Origin: Aeromicrobium massiliense JC14
GTDB taxonomy: Bacteria; Actinomycetota; Actinomycetes; Propionibacteriales; Nocardioidaceae
DNA length: 64,000 nucleotides
Direction of reading: 5' to 3'
Assembly: GCF_000312105.1 (NCBI RefSeq)
Contig: NZ_HE978636.1
Span: forward strand, 940,841 to 1,004,840
The translations under genes and the position numbers were made by a program. Position 1 is the stretch's first letter, and every line of letters starts with the position of its first letter. This document shows positions 28,565 through 36,476 of the stretch, in pieces. The notes beneath the pieces are model-generated. The model searched no databases and was not told where the DNA came from. It saw only the letters and a list, made by a program, of their open reading frames with translations.

Positions 28565-29320
28565 TCAGCGCAGGGCGACGGCGAGCTCGTCGCGGGCGTG
28601 GACGAGCGAGGGTCCGTACCAGGTGAGCAGGCGGCCCGACACGAGCCGCGTCGGCACCTGCGTGAACGCCTCGGGCCCGTCGTCGGCGGTGAAGACGTAC
28701 GGCTCGTCCGGCAGCAGCACGAGGTCGACTCCCTCGCGGTCGATCTCGGCGAGCTCCACGTGCGGGTAGCGGCCCTCCGCGTCGTCCAGGACGTTGACCG
28801 CGCCGAGCCGGCGCAGCACGTCGCCGGTGAAGGTGTCGGAGCCGACCGCCATCCAGGGGTCGCGCCAGATCGGCACGACCACGCGCGGGCCGCCCGCGGG
28901 CGGGGGAGCGGCCCAGGCCCGCTCGGCCTGCTCGAGCCAGGCCGGGACGCCCCAGCCGAGCGCCTCGGTGAACAGCCGGCGCATCGACGCGAACGCCTGG
29001 TCGACGGTGCGGACGTCGGTCACCCAGACGGGCACGCCCGCGTCGCGCAGGCGGCGCACGTCCAGCTCGCGGTTCTCCTCCTGGTTCGCCACGACGAGGT
29101 CGGGCTCGAGGGCCTCGATGGCCGCCCGGTCGGGGTTCTTCGTGCCGCGCACCCGAGCGACGTCGAGGTCGGCGGGATGCGTGCACCAGTCGGTCGCACC
29201 GACGATCGCCTCCGGCCGGGTGGCGGCGAGCGCCTCGGTCAGCGACGGCACGAGCGACACCACGCGCCGGCCCGGACGTGGGACGGGCACGGACGTCCCG
29301 AGGTCGTCCGTGCCCGTCAT
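28565..29320 (-). CDS. Helical-backbone metal receptor-like protein (BtuF-like, no signal peptide)
   Basis: 251 aa. RVVSLVPSLTEALAAT, IVGATDWCTHPAD and the LEPDLVVANQEENR segment match cobalamin/Fe-siderophore periplasmic binding proteins of the TroA/BtuF fold. The N terminus (MTGTDDLGTSVPVPRPGRR) has no signal peptide or lipobox, so it may act in the cytoplasm, as many actinobacterial homologues seem to. No ABC permease is adjacent. A TACTCT hexamer 7 bases before the ATG suggests its own leaderless promoter. Ligand unknown; B12 is plausible given the other B12 genes. Confidence 0.72.
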   Translation of the reverse strand: MTGTDDLGTSVPVPRPGRRVVSLVPSLTEALAATRPEAIVGATDWCTHPADLDVARVRGTKNPDRAAIEALEPDLVVANQEENRELDVRRLRDAGVPVWVTDVRTVDQAFASMRRLFTEALGWGVPAWLEQAERAWAAPPPAGGPRVVVPIWRDPWMAVGSDTFTGDVLRRLGAVNVLDDAEGRYPHVELAEIDREGVDLVLLPDEPYVFTADDGPEAFTQVPTRLVSGRLLTWYGPSLVHARDELAVALR

Positions 29321-29334
29321 GCGCTGCAGAGTAC

Positions 29335-29772
29335 TCAGTGCTTGTGACCCCGATCGGTCGCGTCGGGATCGATCACGCGCTCGTTCACGTCGGACGTCCG
29401 GCGCTCGGTGACCTCGGACGTGCGGTGCTCCGTCACGTCCGGGTCGAGCCGGTCGGCCTCGGCGCGCTGCTCGTCCAGCGACTGGACGCGGCGGCTCGCC
29501 TCGTGCTCGTGCTCGTGCGCCGCCTTCTCCAGGCGATCGGCCTCGAGGCGCGCCTCCTGCGCATCGGCCCGCGCGGACGCCGCAGCGGCCTCACGACGCT
29601 GGACCTTGATCTCCTCGGCCTGCGCCTCCTCACGGATCTTCGCGGCCTCCACGCGGCGACGCTCCTCGACCTCGTGACGGTGCGCGGCGGAGCGCTTGCG
29701 TGCGGCCATCGCGATCGCGGCGACGAGCGCCAGCACCACGACGGCGATGATGAGCCAGACCCACCAGTCCAT
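29335..29772 (-). CDS. Single-pass membrane protein with long charged coiled coil
   Basis: 145 aa, ATG after AAGGAGGCTGTC. One N-terminal membrane segment (WWVWLIIAVVVLALVAAIAMAA, residues 3-24), then about 80 residues of E/R/A/K coiled coil (HRHEVEERRRVEAAKIREEAQAEEIKVQRREAAAASARADAQEARLEADRLEKAAHEHEHE) and a D/R/T-rich tail ending GHKH. Orientation predicts the coiled coil inside the cell. It resembles small actinobacterial envelope scaffold proteins; no function is assigned. Confidence 0.75.
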   Translation of the reverse strand: MDWWVWLIIAVVVLALVAAIAMAARKRSAAHRHEVEERRRVEAAKIREEAQAEEIKVQRREAAAASARADAQEARLEADRLEKAAHEHEHEASRRVQSLDEQRAEADRLDPDVTEHRTSEVTERRTSDVNERVIDPDATDRGHKH

Positions 29773-29912
29773 GACAGCCTCCTTCGGCAGGGCCGGACCT
29801 CGGTGTCCGGCCTATCGGCACGCCAGTACCCGGCCGCACGAGGTCGAAGCGCCGGACGGCGTGAGAGTGCTCTTAGTACCGTTCCATCGGCTGTGACGGA
29901 TAGCATCGGCGC

Positions 29913-30275
29913 ATGACGATGATCGACGAGTCCGCCGTCGCGGTCGACGAGCGGCACGCCAGCGCCGCGGCGGCCAGCCTCTTCCACGGCCTGAGCGACC
30001 CGTCCCGCGTCGCGATCCTGCGCCACCTGCTGCTGGGCGAGCACAACGTCCGCGAGCTGACCGAGCACCTGGGCCTCGCGCAGTCGACCGTCTCCCAGCA
30101 CCTGGCCTGCCTGCGCGGGTGCGGGCTCGTCGACGTCCGGCCGGTCGGACGCGCCTCGTTCTACCGCGTCGCCCAGTCCGACGCGACGCTCGGCCTGCTC
30201 GCCGCCGCCGAGCAGCTGCTGTCGCTCACGGGCGACCAGGTCGAGCTGTGCCCCACGCAGACGAGGCGGCGCTGA
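29913..30275 (+). CDS. ArsR-family metal-responsive repressor, CmtR-like
   Basis: 120 aa winged helix. DPSRVAILRHLLLGEHNVRELTEHLGLAQSTVSQHLACLRGCGLVD is the ArsR DNA-binding region. Cys66 and Cys70 (CLRGC in the recognition helix) plus Cys113 (ELCPT) reproduce the three-cysteine Cd/Pb site of mycobacterial CmtR. It should repress until metal binds. The TGATG junction joins it to the CDF exporter. A TAGCAT -10 at 29901-29906 lies 6 bases before the ATG, again implying a leaderless start. Confidence 0.85.
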   Translation: MTMIDESAVAVDERHASAAAASLFHGLSDPSRVAILRHLLLGEHNVRELTEHLGLAQSTVSQHLACLRGCGLVDVRPVGRASFYRVAQSDATLGLLAAAEQLLSLTGDQVELCPTQTRRR

Positions 30276-31186
30276 TGGGCGCCGGGCACGGCCACGGCCA
30301 CGCCCACGGGCACGCGGGCGGCCGTCACCGCTGGCGCCTGGGAGCCGCGTTCGTCCTGGTGCTCGCCTTCTTCGGTGTCGAGCTCGTCGCCGGCCTCGTC
30401 TCGGGCTCGTTGGCCCTGTTGTCCGACGCCGGGCACATGGCCGCGGACGTCGTTGCCCTCGGTGCCGCGCTGACCGCCACCCACGTGGCCACGCGACCCG
30501 ACACCACCGGACGTCGCACGTTCGGCTCGTACCGGGCCGAGGTGCTCGCGTCGGGGTTCGTCGTGCTGCTCATGCTCGGGGTCGCCGCGTACGTCTTGGT
30601 CGAGGCGGTCGGCCGGATCGGCGATCCCGCGGACGTCCAGGTCGGGCCGATGATCGTGGTCGGCGGGCTCGGCCTGGTGGTCAACGTCGTGGCCATGCTG
30701 CTGCTCGCCGGTGGCGCGGGCGAAAGCCTCAACGTGCGGGCCGCCTACCTCGAGGTCGTGGCCGACGCCGCCGGCTCGGTCGGCGTGATCGCCGCCGGCG
30801 TCCTCGTCGCGACCACCGGCCACTCGTGGTGGGACACCGTGGTCGCGCTCGGTGTCGGCGCGTTCGTCGCGGTGCGGGCCGTCCTGCTCGGACGCCAGGT
30901 GCTGGCCGTCCTCGCCCAGCACGCGCCCGCCGGCTTGGACGTCGAGGAGGTCGCGCGTGGCCTGGCGGCGATCGACGGCGTCGACGACGTGCACGACCTG
31001 CACGTCTGGACACTCACGTCGGGCATGAACGTGGCGACCGCGCACCTGGTCGCGTCCCGTCCCGAGCAGCTCGCCGCGGTGCTCGACGACGCGCGGACGC
31101 TGCTGCGCGAGGAGCACGACGTCGAGCACGCCACGCTGCAGGTCGAGCCGCGTGAGGGCACCGCCTGCCGCGAGACCGGCTGGTAG
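30275..31186 (+). CDS. Cation diffusion facilitator (CDF) metal exporter
   Basis: 303 aa from the ATG at 30275, whose A is also the last base of the repressor stop. His-rich N terminus (GHGHGHAHGHAGG), six membrane segments and a C-terminal CDF cytoplasmic domain (GVDDVHDLHVWTLTSGMNVATAHLVA). The TM2 metal motif DAGHMAAD (D-x2-H-x3-D) is intact, but the TM5 motif, HxxxD in Zn transporters, is ExxxD here (EVVAD). That may change metal choice. With a CmtR-like regulator, Cd/Pb or Zn export by proton antiport is likely. Confidence 0.9.
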   Translation: MGAGHGHGHAHGHAGGRHRWRLGAAFVLVLAFFGVELVAGLVSGSLALLSDAGHMAADVVALGAALTATHVATRPDTTGRRTFGSYRAEVLASGFVVLLMLGVAAYVLVEAVGRIGDPADVQVGPMIVVGGLGLVVNVVAMLLLAGGAGESLNVRAAYLEVVADAAGSVGVIAAGVLVATTGHSWWDTVVALGVGAFVAVRAVLLGRQVLAVLAQHAPAGLDVEEVARGLAAIDGVDDVHDLHVWTLTSGMNVATAHLVASRPEQLAAVLDDARTLLREEHDVEHATLQVEPREGTACRETGW

Positions 31187-31189
31187 CGC

Positions 31190-31693
31190 CTAGCGCCTGC
31201 GGACGCCCATGACGCCGCAGACCGGCGCGGCCCAGTCGAGCGACTCGGAGCGGGCGACCTCGAGGTCGATCTCGTGCAGGACGTCGTCGGGGAACGGCTC
31301 GGGCCGGCGGGTGTCGAAGTTCACGTGGACCAGCGTCGCCTCGACGGTCGCGGCCAGCCGGCCGCGGGTGCGGTCGACGATGAACGCCAGGGTGTGCAGC
31401 ACCTTGTCCGAGCGCTCCAGGAAGCGCACGTGGACGGAGATCGCGTCGCCGAGCCGCAGCTCGGACAGGTAGGACAGGTGGTGCTCGGCGGTGAACGTCG
31501 TCTGCCGGCGCTCCTCGATGTACTCCGGCCCCATGCCCATCTCGATGGTGCGCCCCCACAGGCCGAGGCTGGCCTCCTCGAGGTAGCGGCCGATGTTCAT
31601 GTGGTCGTTCTCGTCGAGGTACTCGGGCGGGACGACGCCCTCGCGGACGGCGGGCAGCTGCAGGACCTCGTCGACGGTGGGGTGGTTGCTCAC
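31190..31693 (-). CDS. Acyl-CoA thioesterase (hotdog, 4HBT-like)
   Basis: 167 aa. VPPEYLDENDHMNIGRYLEEAS has the D/N-H-N-x-Y active-site pattern of 4-hydroxybenzoyl-CoA thioesterase-like hotdog proteins; FTAEHHLSYLSELRLGDAISVHVRFLERSDKVLHTLAFI is the central beta sheet. It would hydrolyse an acyl-CoA to the free acid. It starts 11 bases from the end of the icmF reading frame's 3' side and follows icmF on the same strand, so the two may be co-transcribed. Convergent with the CDF gene with only 3 bases between. Confidence 0.82.
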   Translation of the reverse strand: MSNHPTVDEVLQLPAVREGVVPPEYLDENDHMNIGRYLEEASLGLWGRTIEMGMGPEYIEERRQTTFTAEHHLSYLSELRLGDAISVHVRFLERSDKVLHTLAFIVDRTRGRLAATVEATLVHVNFDTRRPEPFPDDVLHEIDLEVARSESLDWAAPVCGVMGVRRR

Positions 31694-31703
31694 GGACGCA
31701 TCC

Positions 31704-34700
31704 TCACACGTTGCGGCGGTACTGGCCGCCGACCTCGAAGAACGCCTCGGTCACCTGCTGCAGCGAGCAGACGCGGGCGGCGTCCATGAGCACGGCGAAC
31801 ACGTTCTCGTGGTCGACCGCCGCCTGCTTCAGTCGCGCGATGGCCGCCTCGGCCTCCGACGCGTGCGCCTGCTGGAAGCCCTGGACACGCTCGAGCTGCG
31901 ACCGCTTCTCGTCCTCGGTGGCCCGGGCCAGCTCGACGGTGGGCGGCTCGGTCTCGGCGTCGGGCTTGCGGAACGTGTTGACGCCGATGATCGGCAGCGA
32001 GCCGTCGTGCTTGCGGTGCTCGTAGAGCATCGACTCGTCCTGGATGCGGCCGCGCTGGTAGCCGGTCTCCATCGCGCCGAGCACGCCGCCGCGCTCGCTG
32101 ATCGCCTCGAACTCGCGCAGCACCGCCTCCTCCACGAGGTCGGTGAGCTCGTCGATGATGAACGACCCCTGGAGCGGGTTCTCGTTCATCGCCAGGCCCC
32201 ACTCGCGGTTGATGATGAGCTGGATGGCCAGGGCGCGGCGCACCGACTCCTCGGTCGGCGTCGTGACCGCCTCGTCGAAGGCGTTGGTGTGCAGGCTGTT
32301 GGCGTTGTCGTAGATCGCGATGAGCGCCTGCAGCGTCGTGCGGATGTCGTTGAAGTCCATCTCCTGCGCGTGCAGCGAGCGGCCGGACGTCTGCACGTGG
32401 TACTTCAGCTTCTGGCTGCGCTCGTTCGCCCCGTACTTGTCGCGCATCGTGACCGCCCAGATCCGCCGCGCGACCCGGCCGAGCACCGAGTACTCGGGGT
32501 CCATGCCGTTGGAGAAGAAGAACGACAGGTTCGGCGCGAACGCGTCGACGTCCATGCCGCGGGCCAGGTACGCCTCGACGTACGTGAACCCGTTGGCGAG
32601 GGTGAACGCGAGCTGGCTGATGGGGTTCGCCCCGGCCTCGGCGATGTGGTAGCCGGAGATCGAGACCGAGTAGAAGTTGCGGACGCCCTGCTCGATGAAC
32701 CACTCCTGGACGTCGGCCATCATCCGCAGGCTGAACTCGGTGGAGAACAGGCAGGTGTTCTGCCCCTGGTCCTCCTTGAGGATGTCGGCCTGCACGGTGC
32801 CGCGGACGTTCTGCAGCGCGCGCCGACGCAGCTCCTCGTGCTCGGCGGCATCGGGCTCGCGACCCTCGCGGTCGCGGAACGCGTCGACCTGCTGGTCGAT
32901 CGTGGTGTTGAGGAAGAAGGCCAGCACCGTGGGCGCCGGACCGTTGATCGTCATCGAGACCGACGTCGTGGGGGAGACGAGGTCGAAGCCGTCGTACAGC
33001 GCCTTCATGTCGTCGAGGGTGGCGACCGAGACGCCCGACGTGCCGACCTTGCCGTAGACGTCCGGACGCAGGTCGGGGTCGCGTCCGTACAGCGTCACCG
33101 AGTCGAACGCGGTCGACAGACGGGTCGCCTCGGAGTCCGACGACAGCAGCTTGAAGCGCCGGTTGGTGCGGAACGGGTCGCCCTCGCCGGCGAACATGCG
33201 GGCCGGGTCCTCGCCGTCGCGCTTGAACGGGAACACGCCAGCGGTGAACGGGAAGAAGCCGGGCAGGTTCTCGCGCCGCCAGAACGACACCAGGTCGCCG
33301 TGGTCGGTGAAGCGCGGCAGGCTCACCCTCGGCACCTTCGTGCCCGACAGCGACTCACGCGTCAGGCGGGTGCGGATCTCCTTGTCGCGCACCCGCACGA
33401 CCTGCTCGTCGCCGGCGTAGGACTCCACGACGTCCGCCCAGCCGTCGAGCTGGCGGCGCACCTCGCCCGGCAGGTCCTCGCGGGCGCGCTCGGCGAGCGC
33501 GGCGACGTCGGTGCTGTCGGGCAGCTCGGCGGCGACGGCCTCGAGCCGCTGCAGCCGGCGGGCCTGCTCGGCCAGGCGGACGGTCTCGGCGTGGTAGCCG
33601 CGGACGGTCTCGACGATCTCGGCCAGGTAGCGGGTGCGCTCGGGCGGGACGACCTGGGCGATGCCGCTGGAGTGCCGCACGTCCACGACGGGCAGCGTGC
33701 CCTCGACGGCGGGCAGCCCGTGCTCGGCCAGGACGCCGCGCAGGTGCTGGTAGAGCGCGGTGACGCCGTCGTCGTTGAACGTGGCCGCGGACGTGCCGAA
33801 GACCGGCATGTCCTCGGGCCGCTGGCCGAACGCCTCGCGGTTGCGGACGAGCTGGCGGCCGACGTCGCGCAGGGCGTCCTTGGCACCGCGGCGCTCGAAC
33901 TTGTTGATCGCCACGACGTCGGCGAAGTCGAGCATGTCGATCTTCTCCAGCTGCGACGCGGCACCGAACTCCGGCGTCATCACGTACATCGAGACGTCCA
34001 CGAAGGGGACGATCGCGGCGTCGCCCTGCCCGATGCCGGGCGTCTCGACGACCACCAGGTCGTGCCCGGCCGCCTTGAGCAGCGCGATGACGTCCGTGAG
34101 CGCCTCGGGCACCTCGCGGTCGCCGCGGGTGGCGAGCGAGCGGAAGTAGACCCGGTCGCCGTCGAGGCTGTTCATGCGGATGCGGTCGCCGAGCAGCGCG
34201 CCGCCGCCCTTGCGCCGGGTCGGGTCCACGGCCACGACGGCGACGCGCAGCTTGTCCTGCTGGTCCACCCGGAAGCGGCGGACGATCTCGTCGGTGAGCG
34301 AGCTTTTGCCCGAGCCGCCGGTGCCGGTGATGCCCAGGACGGGGGCGGTCGAGCGCTCGGCGGCGGCGCGGACGGGCTCGCGCGTCGCGTCGTCGAGGTG
34401 GCCGAGCTCGGCGCCGGTGATGGCCCGGGCCAGGGCGGCGCGGTCGCCGGACAGGACGGCGTCCAGCGAGGCGGGTCCCTGCTCCCACAGGTCGACGTCG
34501 CACTCAGCGATGAGCGTGTTGATCATGCCGGGCAGCCCGAGCCGCTGGCCGTCCTCGGGGGAGAAGACCTTGACTCCGGCGCGGCGCAGGCGTTCGATCT
34601 CCTCGGGCACGATGACGCCTCCCCCGCCGCCGTAGACCTTGACGTGGCCCGCGCCGCGCTCGCGCAGCGACTCGACCAGGTACTCGAAGTACTCGACGTG

Positions 34701-34919
34701 GCCGCCCTGGTAGGAGCTGACCGCGACGCCCTGCACGTCCTCCTCGACCGCGGCGTCGACGACCTCGGCGACCGAGCGGTTGTGGCCCAGGTGCACGACC
34801 TCCGCGCCCTGCGACTGCAGGATCCGCCGCATGATGTTGATCGACGCGTCGTGCCCGTCGAAGAGCGCGGACGCGGTCACGAACCGGACCGGGTGGGCGG
34901 GCTGGTGCAGGTCGGGCAT
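31704..34919 (-). CDS. icmF: Fused isobutyryl-CoA mutase IcmF (AdoCbl-dependent)
   Basis: 1071 aa, the size of known IcmF. Order: B12-binding domain 8-145 with DGHDAS (DxHxx base-off motif) and SSYQGGHVEYF; MeaB-like G-protein chaperone about 175-440 with Walker A GTGGSGKSS near residue 200; then the substrate-binding mutase barrel about 560-1071 (TINGPAPTVLAFFLN, SISGYHIAEAGANPISQLAFTLANGF). It interconverts isobutyryl-CoA and n-butyryl-CoA, with the G domain loading cofactor. The ATG follows CGGAGGACTCCC. Divergent from a MarR regulator. B12 uptake genes lie 4 kb away. Confidence 0.95.
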   Translation of the reverse strand: MPDLHQPAHPVRFVTASALFDGHDASINIMRRILQSQGAEVVHLGHNRSVAEVVDAAVEEDVQGVAVSSYQGGHVEYFEYLVESLRERGAGHVKVYGGGGGVIVPEEIERLRRAGVKVFSPEDGQRLGLPGMINTLIAECDVDLWEQGPASLDAVLSGDRAALARAITGAELGHLDDATREPVRAAAERSTAPVLGITGTGGSGKSSLTDEIVRRFRVDQQDKLRVAVVAVDPTRRKGGGALLGDRIRMNSLDGDRVYFRSLATRGDREVPEALTDVIALLKAAGHDLVVVETPGIGQGDAAIVPFVDVSMYVMTPEFGAASQLEKIDMLDFADVVAINKFERRGAKDALRDVGRQLVRNREAFGQRPEDMPVFGTSAATFNDDGVTALYQHLRGVLAEHGLPAVEGTLPVVDVRHSSGIAQVVPPERTRYLAEIVETVRGYHAETVRLAEQARRLQRLEAVAAELPDSTDVAALAERAREDLPGEVRRQLDGWADVVESYAGDEQVVRVRDKEIRTRLTRESLSGTKVPRVSLPRFTDHGDLVSFWRRENLPGFFPFTAGVFPFKRDGEDPARMFAGEGDPFRTNRRFKLLSSDSEATRLSTAFDSVTLYGRDPDLRPDVYGKVGTSGVSVATLDDMKALYDGFDLVSPTTSVSMTINGPAPTVLAFFLNTTIDQQVDAFRDREGREPDAAEHEELRRRALQNVRGTVQADILKEDQGQNTCLFSTEFSLRMMADVQEWFIEQGVRNFYSVSISGYHIAEAGANPISQLAFTLANGFTYVEAYLARGMDVDAFAPNLSFFFSNGMDPEYSVLGRVARRIWAVTMRDKYGANERSQKLKYHVQTSGRSLHAQEMDFNDIRTTLQALIAIYDNANSLHTNAFDEAVTTPTEESVRRALAIQLIINREWGLAMNENPLQGSFIIDELTDLVEEAVLREFEAISERGGVLGAMETGYQRGRIQDESMLYEHRKHDGSLPIIGVNTFRKPDAETEPPTVELARATEDEKRSQLERVQGFQQAHASEAEAAIARLKQAAVDHENVFAVLMDAARVCSLQQVTEAFFEVGGQYRRNV

Positions 34920-34971
34920 GGGAGTCCTCCGAGAACTTCGTTGGAACCCCGATAGTAGGACATCCAATGAA

Positions 34972-34999
34972 TTGACGGAAGACGTCCGCGCGCTAGGGT
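34972..34999 (+). promoter_or_regulatory. Promoter of the MarR gene
   Basis: TTGACG (34972-34977) and TAGGGT (34994-34999) are spaced 16 bases apart, with the MarR ATG 7 bases after the -10, so transcription should start at or beside the start codon. An inverted repeat TTGGA (34941) / TCCAA (34963) lies just upstream in the shared icmF intergenic region and could be a MarR operator. Confidence 0.6.
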
Positions 35000-35006
35000 C
35001 ACCCCC

Positions 35007-35516
35007 ATGACCGAGACGTCCCGCCTGGACTTCGACCCCATCGAGCGGGCCGGTCAGCTGTGGCACGAGCACTTCGGCGAGGCGACCGACCAGATGCTCC
35101 TGGCCACCTCGATCATGCGCGTCCAGCAGCTCATGCTGGCCCGGCTCGACACGGCGCTGAAGCCGTTCGGCATCACGTTCGCCCGCTACGAGGTGCTGGT
35201 GCTGATCTCGTTCAGCCGCGCCGGCTCGCTGCCGCTGAGCAAGATCGGCGAGCGGCTGATGGTGCACCCCACCTCGGTCACCAACGCCATCGACCGGCTC
35301 GAGACCCAGGGCCTGGTCGTGCGCGAGGCCGACGGCACCGACCGCCGCCGGACGCTGGCCAGCCTCACGGCGGAGGGGCGTCGCGTCGTCGACGAGGCCA
35401 CGCGAGCCCTGCACGACATCGACTTCGCCGTCGACGGGTTGGACGCGGCGCAGCAGCGCCAGGCCTTCGGGCTGCTGCGCGCGATGCGCTCGGCGGCGGG
35501 CGACTTCCCCGCCTGA
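35007..35516 (+). CDS. MarR-family transcriptional regulator
   Basis: 169 aa. The winged helix runs about 45-140 (LDTALKPFGITFARYEVLVLISFSRAGSLPLSKIGERLMVHPTSVTNAIDRLETQGLVVREADGTDRRRTLASLTAEGRRVVDEA). It is divergent from icmF with 87 bases between, so icmF (and the thioesterase after it) is the likely target; an acyl-CoA or acid ligand would fit but is not shown. The start appears leaderless. Confidence 0.85.
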   Translation: MTETSRLDFDPIERAGQLWHEHFGEATDQMLLATSIMRVQQLMLARLDTALKPFGITFARYEVLVLISFSRAGSLPLSKIGERLMVHPTSVTNAIDRLETQGLVVREADGTDRRRTLASLTAEGRRVVDEATRALHDIDFAVDGLDAAQQRQAFGLLRAMRSAAGDFPA

Positions 35517-35523
35517 GACGGCG

Positions 35524-35556
35524 ACGGCGCCGGTCCCCGAGGGGAGCCGGCGCCGT
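35524..35556. terminator. Bidirectional intrinsic terminator
   Basis: ACGGCGCCGG (35524-35533) pairs with CCGGCGCCGT (35547-35556), with an inner CCCC/GGGG stem. It separates the convergent MarR gene and the secreted protein gene. Confidence 0.8.
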
Positions 35557-35574
35557 ACCTGGTGCGGTTCTGCG

Positions 35575-36321
35575 TCAGATCTTGACGTTGCGCGTCGCGC
35601 CACCCTGCAGCGAGGTGGTCGTCTTGACGAGCGCGCGGTAGTTCGCCCGCTTGCTCGAGCGGTAGGTGAACTTGAACGAGCCGTTGCTCTTCGGGCGGAC
35701 CTTCTTGATGGTCTTCCACTTGCGGCCGCTCTTCTTCTGCACCAGCACCTGCGAGACGCGCGCCCAGCGGCCGTTCGGCTGGATGGCGCGCCACTTCGAG
35801 CCGCTGACGCGGATCTTGGAGCCGCTCTTGCGCAGCTTCAGCACCGCGGAGCTGTCGATCGTGCGGCGGATGTTGAACAGGTTGCTCGCCGCGGGCGCCA
35901 GCGTGAAGTTCACCCGGTTGTAGTTGGCGTCGTAGTAGTAGCCGGCCGCGCGGATGTTGCGCAGCTTCGCGGCGCCGGCGCCGGCGGAACGGGGCAGGTT
36001 GACGTAGTTGCTGTCGTACGTCGGCATCTTGATCGTCGTGCGCTTCTTGCCGCCGATCCACAGCTCGGCCGTCGCCGAGCTGAGGTACGCGCCGCTGGGC
36101 AGGCCGTACGAGACGCGCGCGTTGGCGTAGATCGTCGAGCTGTACTTCGTCATCAGCGAGTGCGCGACGGTGACGCGCGTGGCGCCGATGGCGGACGCCT
36201 TGACCTTGCTGTCGGTGGACGCCGGAGCGGCGTTCGCGGGCGTGCCGGCGAACGCGACGGCGGCGGCGGTGATCGCGACGGTGCTGGCGGTGGCCAGGCG
36301 ACGCGACAGGGTGAGACGCAT
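35575..36321 (-). CDS. Secreted protein of unknown function
   Basis: 248 aa from the ATG at 36321. Sec signal peptide MRLTLSRRLATASTVAITAAAVAFAGTPANA. The mature part is basic and beta-rich: a Ser/Tyr-rich domain (YSSTIYANARVSYGLPSGAYLSSATAELWIGGKKRTT) and a C-terminal domain full of lysines and arginines (VLVQKKSGRKWKTIKKVRPKSNGSFKFTYRSSKRANYRALVK), the latter like the Ig-like repeats found in other actinobacterial exported proteins. Could bind wall polymers; no family assigned. Confidence 0.72.
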   Translation of the reverse strand: MRLTLSRRLATASTVAITAAAVAFAGTPANAAPASTDSKVKASAIGATRVTVAHSLMTKYSSTIYANARVSYGLPSGAYLSSATAELWIGGKKRTTIKMPTYDSNYVNLPRSAGAGAAKLRNIRAAGYYYDANYNRVNFTLAPAASNLFNIRRTIDSSAVLKLRKSGSKIRVSGSKWRAIQPNGRWARVSQVLVQKKSGRKWKTIKKVRPKSNGSFKFTYRSSKRANYRALVKTTTSLQGGATRNVKI

Positions 36322-36417
36322 GAAGGGAACCCCCGGGGGACGAGTGAACAAGTTGTGCGGAGGTTATCGGCTTCCTGTGCGCGACGCCTCGCTGGGCGCG
36401 CCCTGTCGCGAGAACCG

Positions 36418-36463
36418 GGACCGACGTCCCGGGGCAAAGCGTTACGGCCCCGGGACGTCGGTC
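36418..36463. terminator. Intrinsic terminator of the acyl-CoA oxidase-like gene
   Basis: 16-bp stem GACCGACGTCCCGGGG (36419-36434) / CCCCGGGACGTCGGTC (36448-36463), extended by C36435-G36447 around an 11-base loop. It starts 14 bases beyond the stop of the minus-strand gene. Confidence 0.85.
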
Positions 36464-36476
36464 ACGCCGGCCGGGC

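Noticed and set aside
31593-34955. 1100-residue plus-strand frame opposite icmF
   Set aside because: icmF is unmistakable on the other strand; the opposing frame has no motifs.
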